From NCBI RefSeq assembly GCF_000092505.1, contig NC_014136.1, forward strand, positions 620,001 to 684,000: a DNA stretch of 64,000 bases, given 5' to 3'. The notes under the pieces are model-generated. The model searched no databases. It was not told the origin of the DNA and was given only the letters and a program-made list of their open reading frames with translations. Origin of the DNA: Leuconostoc kimchii IMSNU 11154. GTDB lineage: Bacteria > Bacillota > Bacilli > Lactobacillales > Lactobacillaceae. The stretch's first letter is position 1. Each line of letters opens with the position of its first letter. Of the stretch, positions 27,914 through 38,622 are shown piece by piece. The position numbers and the translations under genes are program-made.

Positions 27914-28675
27914 ATGACGTTAATAGATTGGGACCACACGATGATTAATGTATCAGATTTGTCGGAAAGCATGAATTCTTTTGCCGACGCAGGTATTGTT
28001 TTTAAGTTAGGGGGGCGGCATGAAAATTGGGGAACGGCTAATGCACTGGGATATTTTGGTATTAATTATATTGAACTGATTAGTATTTTTGATCAACAAA
28101 AAGCGAGTTTAATTCATCGCCAAAGCGCTGCAGCTGTTTATGATACGCTACAGGACTTCAATCAAGGGAGACAACGATTCAATACAATCGCAATTAGAAC
28201 CAATGATTTGGAAAATATTAAGAAACGTATCGAAGCAGCTGGTGTGGACGTGGGTCCAATTTTAGAAGGCAAGCGACGTAATGAACAAAATAAATTGATA
28301 ACGTGGCGTATCTTTTTTATTAATGACAATATTGATGGGTTACCTTATCCATTTTTTATTGATTGGCAAACGTCAGATAAAGAAAGAGAACAGCAATTAG
28401 TCGAACAAAAATTAATACAAAACCATCCCCTTGGTCCTTTAAAGGTCACCAAAGCGGTCTTTGAGGTAAGTAATCCGTTAAAGGTTTCACAAAAATGGGC
28501 TGATTTAGTTGACAATGCCGTCACGGAACGGCAAGGCAAGTTTGTTGTGCCGATTGGAGAAAGAACCTTAGAATTTGTAACAGGTTCTGCAAATCACCTC
28601 ACGACACTTCATTTTACCGGAGCACAGCATCAGCGAACAATCAAGTTAGGGGAAGCACAACTGATTTTTGAGTGA
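27914..28675 (+). CDS. VOC-superfamily glyoxalase-like protein
   Basis: 253 aa. It begins WDHTMINVSDLSESMNSFAD, the His-containing first strand typical of Glyoxalase_3-type VOC proteins, and has a second beta-rich half (GPLKVTKAVFEVSNPLKVSQ). The reaction is unknown. AGGAG lies 8 nt upstream. It sits second in the methionine T-box operon, so a role in handling sulfur amino-acid derivatives is possible. Confidence 0.75.
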   Translation: MTLIDWDHTMINVSDLSESMNSFADAGIVFKLGGRHENWGTANALGYFGINYIELISIFDQQKASLIHRQSAAAVYDTLQDFNQGRQRFNTIAIRTNDLENIKKRIEAAGVDVGPILEGKRRNEQNKLITWRIFFINDNIDGLPYPFFIDWQTSDKEREQQLVEQKLIQNHPLGPLKVTKAVFEVSNPLKVSQKWADLVDNAVTERQGKFVVPIGERTLEFVTGSANHLTTLHFTGAQHQRTIKLGEAQLIFE

Positions 28676-28764
28676 ACGCTGAGTATAAAAATAGTTGCTA
28701 ATGGGTTACGTATACTAATGTTATTATTGCAAGAATTTGAGAAACAAGAGGGGGATAGTGAACC

Positions 28765-29931
28765 ATGACAGGATTATCAAAAAGTGAATTAGAACAGCAA
28801 TTAATTGGCTATCGGCACGATTTCCATCAGTATCCTGAGCTCGCTGACAATGAGGTGCGAACAACAGCTAAAATTACAGCAATTTTGCAAGATTGGGGTA
28901 TAAAGATTTTGCCTACTCATTTGAAAACAGGTGTTTTTGCGGAAATTGGCATACAGTCAGGTCCAGTAGTAGGCTTACGAGCAGATATTGATGCCTTACC
29001 TATTCAGGAAAATTCTGGTGTGGCATTTAGTTCTAAAATACCTGGTGTGATGCATGCATGTGGCCATGATACGCATATAGCAGCGCTGTTAGGTGCAGCC
29101 TATTTATTAAAACAACAAGAAAAACAATTAGCAGGTAAGGTGAAACTGATTTTCCAATTGTCTGAAGAAGATAAGGAAGGTGCGTTGCAAGTGATTCAAG
29201 ACGGACAATTGCAAGACGTAGATGCTATTTTGGGGTTTCATAATACACCACATCATGCGACAGGTGAAGTTGGCATTCGAGCGGGCATTGTGAATGGCGC
29301 AATTGACAAATTTAAAGTGACTTTACGCGGTTTAGGGACGCATGCTTCTAAACCGGAAAGAGGGCATGATCCAATTGTTGCCTTAGGAGCTGAAATCAGT
29401 GCCTTACAATCAATAGTTAGTCGTAACCTGAATGCTTTTGAGGCAGGTGTGCTGAGCATTACCCATGTTAATGCAGGGAACACATGGAATATTTTACCTG
29501 AGGAGGCTTTTTTTGAAGGCACAGTGCGAACTGCTAGTGCATCATCTAGAGAAATTATAAAAAAACGTTTTCTTGATGTTGTCAACTACACTGCAAAAGC
29601 GCATCAAGTAACTGCGGATATAGATTGGTATGCGGGTGATCCATCTGTTAATAATCATACTGAGTTAGTTGATATTGTAAAAGATGAGACGAGTAAATTT
29701 GCGTCTGTCTATGAGCAAGAACCTGCTTTAGGCAGTGATGATTTTGCCTGTTATCAAATAACAGTGCCCGGCGTGTATGTCAACATTGGCAATGGAGAGA
29801 ATATTGATCTACACAATGATCATTTTAAATCGGATGACGGTGTGATTTTTGTAGGTAGTCAATTTTTTGAAAAAAATGCGATTCGTTTATTGCAAGATTT
29901 GAAGCATCATGCGATAAATTTGGCATTGTAA
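28765..29931 (+). CDS. M20-family amidohydrolase / aminoacylase
   Basis: 388 aa. Metal-binding motifs GVMHACGHDTHIAALLGAAY near residue 97, QLSEEDKEGA near 133 and GFHNTPHHATGEVG near 156, with the M20D-like dimerisation domain and HNDHF near the C-terminus. Relatives hydrolyse N-acyl amino acids or diaminopimelate conjugates. Between a VOC protein and a transsulfuration-type lyase in a methionine-responsive operon, an N-acyl sulfur amino acid is a plausible substrate (inference). Confidence 0.88.
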   Translation: MTGLSKSELEQQLIGYRHDFHQYPELADNEVRTTAKITAILQDWGIKILPTHLKTGVFAEIGIQSGPVVGLRADIDALPIQENSGVAFSSKIPGVMHACGHDTHIAALLGAAYLLKQQEKQLAGKVKLIFQLSEEDKEGALQVIQDGQLQDVDAILGFHNTPHHATGEVGIRAGIVNGAIDKFKVTLRGLGTHASKPERGHDPIVALGAEISALQSIVSRNLNAFEAGVLSITHVNAGNTWNILPEEAFFEGTVRTASASSREIIKKRFLDVVNYTAKAHQVTADIDWYAGDPSVNNHTELVDIVKDETSKFASVYEQEPALGSDDFACYQITVPGVYVNIGNGENIDLHNDHFKSDDGVIFVGSQFFEKNAIRLLQDLKHHAINLAL

Positions 29932-29955
29932 ACATAAAATTTCTGGAGGTTCAAA

Positions 29956-31107
29956 ATGGTTGATTTCAACACAGAGTTAATACATGGTGCGGTGGTTAAT
30001 GATAATCATACAGGTGCTATTAATCCGCCGATATATAATTCATCAACATTTGCATTCGATGATGCGACAACACCAATAAAATGGGACTATGCAAGGTCGG
30101 GTAATCCCACGCGGGAAGCGTTGGAAGAATTGATTAAAACGTTAGAAGGTGGTTACAGAGGGTTTGGGTTTGCTTCAGGACTTTCTGCAATACATGGTGT
30201 TTTATCTATCTTTCAGCCTGGGGATCATTTAGTGGTTGGAGATACGGTTTACGGTGGTACTTTTTCACAACTCAATGATTATTTTAAACGTTGGGGGCTA
30301 GAAATAACTGCAGTGAATACGCAAGATTTAGCTGCTGTTAAAAATGCCATAAAGTCAAATACGAAAGCTATTTATTTTGAAACTTTTTCCAATCCTTTAT
30401 TACGTGTGACGGATGTTGCAGCAATTAGTCGTATTGCCAAGGCGCATCACATTTTAGAAATAGTTGACAATACGTTGTTAACACCATATCTACAAAAGCC
30501 TTTGCAACTCGGCGCGGACATCGTGATTCATTCTGCTACCAAATATTTAGGTGGTCATTCAGATGTGATTGCTGGGTTAGTCGTTGTTAATAGTGAGTCA
30601 TTGGCCGATAAAATTTACTTTTCTCAAAATCGATTGGGCGGTACGTTGTCTCCAGAAACGTCAAACTTAGTGCGTCGTGGTATCCAAACATTATCGGTTC
30701 GTTTGGATCGACAAATTGATAATACAAATCGTGTGATTGCCTATCTTAAATCAAATGACTTAGTGGCAAAAATTAATTATCCTAGCGTCAATCCGCAATC
30801 AGATGATTTTGAAATTGCTTCGCGTACGACAAAAGGCTTCGGTGCAGTATTATCATTTGAAATTACAGCCGGTTATGATGCCATTAAGTTTGTTAATAGC
30901 TTGAAGTTATTTAAAATCGCAGTGAGTTTAGGTGCAGTTGAGAGCCTTGTTGAATTACCTGCGACGATGACGCATTTTGAAATACCCAGGGATGAGCGAT
31001 TGAAAATCGGGATTAAAGATGAGTTAATCCGCATTGCCATTGGTTTAGAGTCGGCAGATGATCTAATTAATGATTTAAAACAAGCATTTGCTCAAATACA
31101 GAAATAA
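29956..31107 (+). CDS. Cys/Met-metabolism PLP enzyme (cystathionine gamma-lyase/beta-lyase type), copy 1
   Basis: 383 aa. PLP lysine in [20 protein letters not shown] near residue 200, [16 protein letters not shown] near 49 and GFGFASGLSAIHGVLSIF near 73. It is a fold-type I transsulfuration enzyme cleaving cystathionine or related thiols. It is strongly similar to the enzyme at 36863-38005, with the N-termini VDFNTELIHGAVVNDNHTGA and [18 protein letters not shown] readily aligned. Exact reaction cannot be fixed by sequence. GGAGG lies 8 nt upstream. Confidence 0.9.
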   Translation: MVDFNTELIHGAVVNDNHTGAINPPIYNSSTFAFDDATTPIKWDYARSGNPTREALEELIKTLEGGYRGFGFASGLSAIHGVLSIFQPGDHLVVGDTVYGGTFSQLNDYFKRWGLEITAVNTQDLAAVKNAIKSNTKAIYFETFSNPLLRVTDVAAISRIAKAHHILEIVDNTLLTPYLQKPLQLGADIVIHSATKYLGGHSDVIAGLVVVNSESLADKIYFSQNRLGGTLSPETSNLVRRGIQTLSVRLDRQIDNTNRVIAYLKSNDLVAKINYPSVNPQSDDFEIASRTTKGFGAVLSFEITAGYDAIKFVNSLKLFKIAVSLGAVESLVELPATMTHFEIPRDERLKIGIKDELIRIAIGLESADDLINDLKQAFAQIQK

Positions 31108-31118
31108 AGGAATTTATC

Positions 31119-31934
31119 ATGAAAAAGAATTGGATATATGGGTTAATCGTTGCTGTTATTGTTGTCATTGGTGGTGGCTACATCGTACATCATAATCGTG
31201 TCGTAAAAGCCGACAATAGTGGCAAAACATCGCTTGTCAAAAAAGGGACATTGACGATTGGCTTGGAGGGCACGTATGCGCCATTTTCATATCGTCAAGA
31301 CGGGAAGCTTAAAGGATTTGAAGTAGACCTTGCTAAAAAAGTCGCTGAAAAATCAGGCTTGAAAGCCAAATTCGTACCGACAGCTTGGGATGGGCTGATT
31401 GCTGGTATCGGTGCTAACAAATTCGATGTTGTGTTTAACGATGTTGCGATTACACCGGAGCGTCAGGCAAAATATCTGTTTGCAACACCTTATCTTTACT
31501 CAAGAGAAGTATTGGTAGTGAAGAAAGACAATAACGAATTAAAAGGCTACAAAGATGTTAAGGGACATACGTTAGCAGAAGGTGTTGGTACAAATAACGA
31601 AACTGTTGCTAAAAAGTTTGGTGCTAAAACCATTGCCTCAAGTGAGTTTACCAATACCGTCAATTTGATCAAGCAAGGACGAGCAGAAGGAGCTTTCAAT
31701 GACGAAGGTGCATTTGCCACGTACATCAAAGATAATCCTGAAGACGCAAAAATTGTAAAAGCCATTAAAGTACCAACTTCGGCTAGTCCAGCAGCAAAAA
31801 TTGCCCCCCTTCTGAATCAAAAGAACAAAGGACTTCAAAAGCAAGTTAACCAGGCAATAAAGCAGTTAAGTGATGATGGGACGATCAAAAAGTTATCAGT
31901 TCAATACTTTGGTTCTGATCTAACGCAAAAGTAG
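31119..31934 (+). CDS. Amino-acid ABC transporter substrate-binding protein
   Basis: 271 aa, family 3 solute-binding protein: LTIGLEGTYAPFSYRQDGKL near residue 44, GFEVDLAKKVAEKSGLKAKF near 66 and AWDGLIAGIGANKFDVVFND near 88. Context and similarity to cystine binders suggest cystine or a related sulfur compound. The N-terminal helix (WIYGLIVAVIVVIGGGYIV) lacks a lipobox cysteine, like the MetQ-type protein in the same operon. The permease and ATPase follow. Confidence 0.88.
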   Translation: MKKNWIYGLIVAVIVVIGGGYIVHHNRVVKADNSGKTSLVKKGTLTIGLEGTYAPFSYRQDGKLKGFEVDLAKKVAEKSGLKAKFVPTAWDGLIAGIGANKFDVVFNDVAITPERQAKYLFATPYLYSREVLVVKKDNNELKGYKDVKGHTLAEGVGTNNETVAKKFGAKTIASSEFTNTVNLIKQGRAEGAFNDEGAFATYIKDNPEDAKIVKAIKVPTSASPAAKIAPLLNQKNKGLQKQVNQAIKQLSDDGTIKKLSVQYFGSDLTQK

Positions 31935-31950
31935 TCAAGGAGATGGCATC

Positions 31951-32664
31951 GTGTGGAAAATAATTGTTGATTCAACACCGCAAATATTGCTAGCTGGACT
32001 GCAGTATACTGTGACACTATCAATACTTTCTTTTATATTTGGTTTAATTATTGCGACGATAGTTGCGTTACTACGTCGTGAACAACCGAGACAGCAGGGG
32101 ATGACCTATATTTTATGGCGTATTACCAATAGCGTGTTACGTTTTTATGTTTGGTTGTTTCGTTCGACACCGTTACTCGTACAGTTGTTTATTATATTTT
32201 ATGGTCTACCTAGTGCAGGGATACAAATAGGTGCTTTTCCAGCCGCGGTCATTACGTTTAGCTTGAACGTTGGCGCATATGCTTCAGAAACTGTGCGGGC
32301 TGCTTTAGATTCCGTGCCACAGGCACAGTGGGAAGCAGCCGCAACTTTAGGGTTATCTAGAAGACAGACGATATTTGAAATTATTTTTCCTCAAGCCATA
32401 CGTATTGCACTACCACCGCTATCTAATGAATTTATTGGCTTAGTGAAAGATACGTCGTTGGCGTCGACAATTACAATTGTTGAAATGTTTGCGATAACCC
32501 AGCAAATTACTGCGAAAAATTATCAACCATTATTGATGTATTCAATTGTTGCTGTTATTTATGCTTTTTTCTCAACAATTTTGGTATTTCTTCAAAAATA
32601 TTTGGAAAAAAGAACCTCTCGCTATCTCAAAGCATCGGCGCTATTAGGAGAAAACAATGATTAA
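31951..32664 (+). CDS. Amino-acid ABC transporter permease
   Basis: 237 aa, GTG start at 31951 behind AAGGAGA. HisM-type permease with about five helices, the FYVWLFRSTPLLVQLFIIFY segment and the EAA loop (WEAAATLGLSRRQTIFEIIF). It partners the binding protein just upstream and the ATPase that overlaps its end by 8 bp. Confidence 0.92.
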   Translation: MWKIIVDSTPQILLAGLQYTVTLSILSFIFGLIIATIVALLRREQPRQQGMTYILWRITNSVLRFYVWLFRSTPLLVQLFIIFYGLPSAGIQIGAFPAAVITFSLNVGAYASETVRAALDSVPQAQWEAAATLGLSRRQTIFEIIFPQAIRIALPPLSNEFIGLVKDTSLASTITIVEMFAITQQITAKNYQPLLMYSIVAVIYAFFSTILVFLQKYLEKRTSRYLKASALLGENND

Positions 32665-33412
32665 TGTTGATCACTTAAATAAATCATATGGGAAGCATAC
32701 AATTTTATCAGATGTGTCGTTAACGATTGATGACAATCAAACGACAGTTATTCTAGGCTCTTCGGGTGCAGGTAAATCAACATTATTACGCACTTTTGAT
32801 TTACTTGATGTCCCTGATTCAGGAACATTGAGAATTTCATCTGATACGATTCAATTTGAAGAGGGTTATACACATGAGCAATTACAAAAAATTCGTTCAC
32901 AAACGTCCATGGTATTTCAATCTTGGAACTTATTTCCACACTTAACTGTTCTGGGTAACGTGATTAAGGGGCCGATTTCAGTGTTACAAAAATCTCGGAT
33001 TGAGGCAACACAAGATGCTCGAAAATTGCTGGGGCAAGTGGGTTTAGGTGATTATGAAAATTACTATCCCATACAACTATCTGGGGGTCAACAACAACGT
33101 GTAGCCATAGCTAGGGCATTAGCGATGAAACCACAATTTATATTGCTAGATGAACCAACGTCTGCATTGGATCCGGAATCAGAGGCTAATGTATTACGAG
33201 TCCTTTCTCAATTGTCTCGCCAAGGGCAGGCATTAGTGATTGTGTCACATAATATGGCATTTGCTCGTGCCATCGCTGATAAGATTATATTTTTGGAAGC
33301 GGGAAAAGTGGCATTTTCGGGTAGTCCGGATGCATTTTTTAACTCAAACAATGAGCGTATTGAAAGATTTTTAAACAAACAATCGGTTGTGCCAACGTTA
33401 GATGCGTTGTAG
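32657..33412 (+). CDS. Amino-acid ABC transporter ATP-binding protein
   Basis: 251 aa. Walker A LGSSGAGKSTLLR near residue 33, QSWNLFPHLTVLGNV near 92, signature LSGGQQQRVAIARAL near 140 and Walker B FILLDEPTSALDPES near 160. Polar amino-acid uptake type. It completes the importer encoded by this operon, probably for cystine. Confidence 0.93.
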   Translation: MINVDHLNKSYGKHTILSDVSLTIDDNQTTVILGSSGAGKSTLLRTFDLLDVPDSGTLRISSDTIQFEEGYTHEQLQKIRSQTSMVFQSWNLFPHLTVLGNVIKGPISVLQKSRIEATQDARKLLGQVGLGDYENYYPIQLSGGQQQRVAIARALAMKPQFILLDEPTSALDPESEANVLRVLSQLSRQGQALVIVSHNMAFARAIADKIIFLEAGKVAFSGSPDAFFNSNNERIERFLNKQSVVPTLDAL

Positions 33413-33462
33413 ACACCAATGGCATGAGCATGTCGATTAAAAAAATTATTGGAGAATAGACT

Positions 33463-34209
33463 ATGACAAACAAATTAAACGATCTTTTAACAGAATTAAA
33501 ACAATTTAAATGGGTAGACTTAACGCACGAATTTGGACCAGACAGTCCACATTTTCCGGCATTTTCCGCTGCAAAATTTGAAACATTATTTACTCACGAA
33601 GATGGTTTTTTCGTTAAACAATATACATTTCCTGGTCAATATGGCACGCATATTGACCCACCAGTGCACTTTGAGAAAAATCAAGATGTGTATGATTCCG
33701 ATATCGAATTAAAAGATTTATTTTTACCATTGGTTGTCATTGATCAATCACATCAAGTTGCTCAAAATGCTGATTATATTTTAACGGTTGCAGATATTCA
33801 ACAATGGGAGTCAGAACACGGTACGATTCCGCCCGATGCTTTTGTTGCCTTACGAACAGATTGGTCGAAGCGTTGGCCATCACAAGAAGCCTTTGAAAAT
33901 CAAGATGATCATGGTCAAAATCATTATCCGGGTTGGTCAGTGGACGCACTGAAATATATTTATGAAGAACGCCAGGCGGTGGCCAATGGTCACGAAACTT
34001 TTGATACGGATCCTGCCATTTTGCAACCTGAAACAGGTTTTGCGGGTGAATATTACGTGCTAAGTCAAGGACACTACCAAATTGAATTATTGTCTCATTT
34101 AGATAAAGTACCCGCAACAGGTGCATTAATTTCAATATCTGTACCCAAAGCAGAAAATGCGCCTGGATTTCCTGCTAGAGTGTTTGCAATAGTACCAGAG
34201 GAAGTGTGA
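33463..34209 (+). CDS. Cyclase/kynurenine-formamidase-like metal hydrolase
   Basis: 248 aa. The family signature QYGTHIDPPVHF (HxGTHxDxPxH type) is near residue 63, with WVDLTHEFGPDSPHFP at the N-terminus. Relatives hydrolyse N-formylkynurenine or cyclic/amide substrates with Mn or Zn. No tryptophan-catabolic neighbours are present; it sits after an amino-acid importer and before an APC permease, so the substrate is open. Confidence 0.82.
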   Translation: MTNKLNDLLTELKQFKWVDLTHEFGPDSPHFPAFSAAKFETLFTHEDGFFVKQYTFPGQYGTHIDPPVHFEKNQDVYDSDIELKDLFLPLVVIDQSHQVAQNADYILTVADIQQWESEHGTIPPDAFVALRTDWSKRWPSQEAFENQDDHGQNHYPGWSVDALKYIYEERQAVANGHETFDTDPAILQPETGFAGEYYVLSQGHYQIELLSHLDKVPATGALISISVPKAENAPGFPARVFAIVPEEV

Positions 34210-34210
34210 T

Positions 34211-35545
34211 ATGTCAGAGAGTAAAGTGAAATTATCAAGATCCTTATCTACAAAAGACCTAGTCGTATATGGCATTATATTTATGATTCCAGTGGCACCT
34301 ATTGCTTTTTATGGGTCATTTTTAGCGCCAGCGCACGGGATGGTGGCTTTAGCTTATTTAATCGGTATGATTGCCATGCTGTTTACGGGATTTAGCTACG
34401 CTAGTATGGCGAAAGAGTTTCCTTACGCGGGCTCTGTGTATACTTATGTTCAGAAAGGGACTAACCCGTTGTTAGGTTTTCTTTCTGGGTGGGGTATCAC
34501 ACTTGATTATATTTTAATACCAGTGATTACTTATTTGATTAGTGCATCTTTTGGGCAATCATTATTACCTGGTACGCCTTTTTGGGTTTGGATTATCGGT
34601 ATTGCTGTCATTAACACGGTGATTAATTTACTGGGGATTAAAGTTGTTTCTAAATTTAGTTGGCTATTGTTTGGATTACAAGCGATTGTGTTAATTGCTT
34701 TTCTAATTGGGACCATTATTGCATTAAGTAAGGGAACAATTGGTTTCAATGTTAGTTCATTGTACAATGCGAATCACTTTGATTTAAAAGGTGTGGTACA
34801 AGCTACTGGTATTGTGATTGTTAGTTACTTAGGGTTTGATGCGATTAGTACGCTATCAGAAGAGGCTAACAATCCTAGAAAATCGGTTGGTAAAGCAATT
34901 GTACTATCAATCATTTTGATTGGCTCATTATTTGTTATCGTAACAATTTTTGCAGGCTTCGTAGCGCCCAATTATAGTAAACTAGACCCTGATACTGCAT
35001 TTTTAGGTATTCTGGAAAAAGTCGGTGGCAATTGGCTAGTTCATTTGGCTGAATTGACTTTGGTTTTGTCATTTGGATTAGCTGGGGGTCAAGAAGGACA
35101 GACAGCAATATCAAGAATTTTGTATGCTATGGGCCGTGACGGTGTTTTACCAAAACCATTAGCTTATTTACATCCTCGATATAATACACCTTGGATTTCA
35201 ATCATACTTGTTGGTATCATATCTGCAGTACTTTCTCTATCTATTTCTTTAACAACAGTGTCTAATTTAATTAGTTTTGGTGCTTTATTTGGATTTTTAT
35301 CACTTAATGTTGCTGTTATTTGGCATTTTTATGTTAAAAATCCAGATAAAAAAGGATCAACAGTTGTGAAGTATCTTGTGTCCCCATTGATAGGATTTTC
35401 TGTCAGTTTATGGATATTTTTGAGCTTGGCATCGGAGGCTAAGGTAACAGGTTTAATTTGGTTAGTTATTGGTTTTGTCATTGTTGTATACAAGACAAAT
35501 ATTTTTAAAAAGCCTGTACCACAGTTTGATTTTTCAGAATCATAA
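34211..35545 (+). CDS. APC-family amino-acid permease
   Basis: 444 aa, about 12 helices. The N-terminal APC motif VVYGIIFMIPVAPIAFYGSF and SGWGITLDYILIPVITYLIS near residue 92 are typical. A SYLGFDAISTLSEEANNPRK segment near 205 is the family hallmark. AGAGGAAG precedes its start, which comes 1 bp after the previous stop. Last gene of the T-box operon; the substrate may be a sulfur or aromatic amino acid. Confidence 0.88.
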   Translation: MSESKVKLSRSLSTKDLVVYGIIFMIPVAPIAFYGSFLAPAHGMVALAYLIGMIAMLFTGFSYASMAKEFPYAGSVYTYVQKGTNPLLGFLSGWGITLDYILIPVITYLISASFGQSLLPGTPFWVWIIGIAVINTVINLLGIKVVSKFSWLLFGLQAIVLIAFLIGTIIALSKGTIGFNVSSLYNANHFDLKGVVQATGIVIVSYLGFDAISTLSEEANNPRKSVGKAIVLSIILIGSLFVIVTIFAGFVAPNYSKLDPDTAFLGILEKVGGNWLVHLAELTLVLSFGLAGGQEGQTAISRILYAMGRDGVLPKPLAYLHPRYNTPWISIILVGIISAVLSLSISLTTVSNLISFGALFGFLSLNVAVIWHFYVKNPDKKGSTVVKYLVSPLIGFSVSLWIFLSLASEAKVTGLIWLVIGFVIVVYKTNIFKKPVPQFDFSES

Positions 35546-35590
35546 ATAAAAATAGTACCGACCTTAATTGGTCAGTGCTATTTTTATTTA
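35544..35590 (+). terminator. Terminator of the methionine-responsive operon
   Basis: A-rich AAATAAAAATAG arm pairing with CTATTTTTATTT around an ACC/GGT inner stem, just after the permease stop. Confidence 0.85.
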
Positions 35591-35664
35591 TGATGACTAT
35601 GTTAAGTAATAAGTGATTTAATCAATGTCATACCTTCAAAATACAACACACATGAATTTAAAAG

Positions 35665-35693
35665 TTGACAGTTTAAAAAATATAACGTATATT
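35665..35693 (+). promoter_or_regulatory. Promoter of the cysteine operon
   Basis: TTGACA (35665-35670), 17-bp spacer and TATATT (35688-35693), about 30 bp before the leader peptide start. Confidence 0.82.
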
Positions 35694-35725
35694 AAAGTTA
35701 ATTAATCAACCAGTAGGAGTTTGTT

Positions 35726-35800
35726 ATGACACCAAAATACCAATCAAGTCATATTAGCTGCTGCAGTACAACACGTTTTCGATGTTGTACTGCTTGTTAA
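35726..35800 (+). CDS. Cysteine-rich leader peptide of the cysK operon
   Basis: 24 codons starting MTPKYQ with a strong AGGAG 6 nt before the ATG. It has five cysteines, as two Cys-Cys pairs and a terminal Cys (HISCC, RFRCC, TAC). The two Cys-Cys pairs flank the two arms of an 11-bp hairpin (35763-35773 with 35783-35793). Because an intrinsic terminator follows and the first structural gene is cysteine synthase, this is best explained as a leader whose translation speed senses Cys-tRNA. Confidence 0.85.
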   Translation: MTPKYQSSHISCCSTTRFRCCTAC

Positions 35801-35905
35801 GCATGGACTTTTTGGGTAAATAACAACCAAAATAGTCAGACTGCTGTCAAGGCAGGTTACTGATCGAAGGCGTGGAAATTCAGAAGAATTTTCATGCCTT
35901 TTTAT
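35763..35905 (+). promoter_or_regulatory. Transcription attenuator of the cysteine operon
   Basis: Ordered structures after the leader promoter: hairpin GCAGTACAACA/TGTTGTACTGC inside the leader ORF, a second hairpin GACTTTTTGG/CCAAAATAGTC (35806-35837), a small CTGC/GCAG stem (35841-35855), and a 15-bp terminator (AAGGCGTGGAAATTC with GAATTTTCATGCCTT, 35867-35900) followed by T residues. Ribosome stalling at Cys codons would block the first hairpin and could refold the rest. The antiterminator pairing is not proven here. Confidence 0.75.
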
Positions 35906-35937
35906 TAGCCATTTTCACGAATATAAAGGAAAAAATG

Positions 35938-38005
<2,068 letters not shown>

Positions 38006-38017
38006 ATTGGTGCGCAT

Positions 38018-38518
38018 ATGTTTGCAACTGCTAGGGCAATACTTAAACAAGATCCAGCTGCGCGTAGTTTGATGATGGTTATGTTAACTTACCCAGGGTT
38101 GCATGCGTTAGGCTATTATCGTATAGCACATTGGTTTCATATACATCAACATTATTTGTTGAGTGCTATCATATCTCGCTGGGCAGCGCGACGAACGGGT
38201 GTGTTAATTGCCCCAGGTGCAGTTATTGGACAACGCGTTTTCATTGATCATGGTATTGGTGTTGTCATTGGAGAAACCGCGATTATTGAAGATGATGTGA
38301 CTATTTTGCACGGGGTAACAATTGGTGCACGGCATATCACTAGTGGACGACGACACCCGCATATTGAACATCATAGTTTTATTGGGGCACATGCTCAAAT
38401 ATTAGGACCTATTACGATTGGTAGTTATAGCAAAATTGGTGCTAATGCAGTCGTGTTAGAGCAGGTGCCCCAATATGCTACAGCAGTTGGAAATCCAGCT
38501 CAAATTTTAGAGCGGTGA
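38018..38518 (+). CDS. cysE: Serine O-acetyltransferase
   Basis: 166 aa, a short CysE lacking the long N-terminal helical domain of enterobacterial enzymes. LHALGYYRIAHWFHIHQHYL, left-handed beta-helix hexapeptides (IGQRVFIDHGIGVVIGETAI) with active-site His in DHGIG and GVTIG, and a C-terminal VGNPAQIL. It makes O-acetylserine for the CysK enzyme two genes upstream. Confidence 0.92.
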   Translation: MFATARAILKQDPAARSLMMVMLTYPGLHALGYYRIAHWFHIHQHYLLSAIISRWAARRTGVLIAPGAVIGQRVFIDHGIGVVIGETAIIEDDVTILHGVTIGARHITSGRRHPHIEHHSFIGAHAQILGPITIGSYSKIGANAVVLEQVPQYATAVGNPAQILER

Positions 38519-38622
38519 TTTGGTTGAAAGAATTAAAGGCAGTAAGAGTCCTTATTCATTTTCTTTTTTTCATGACGATGGTATGATAGTGATTATATCT
38601 TAGTTTGGGATGGCATACTATT

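Noticed and set aside
35872..35937. Longer N-terminus for cysK
   Set aside because: It would be encoded by the attenuator terminator stem; the ATG at 35938 has the proper AAGGA spacing.
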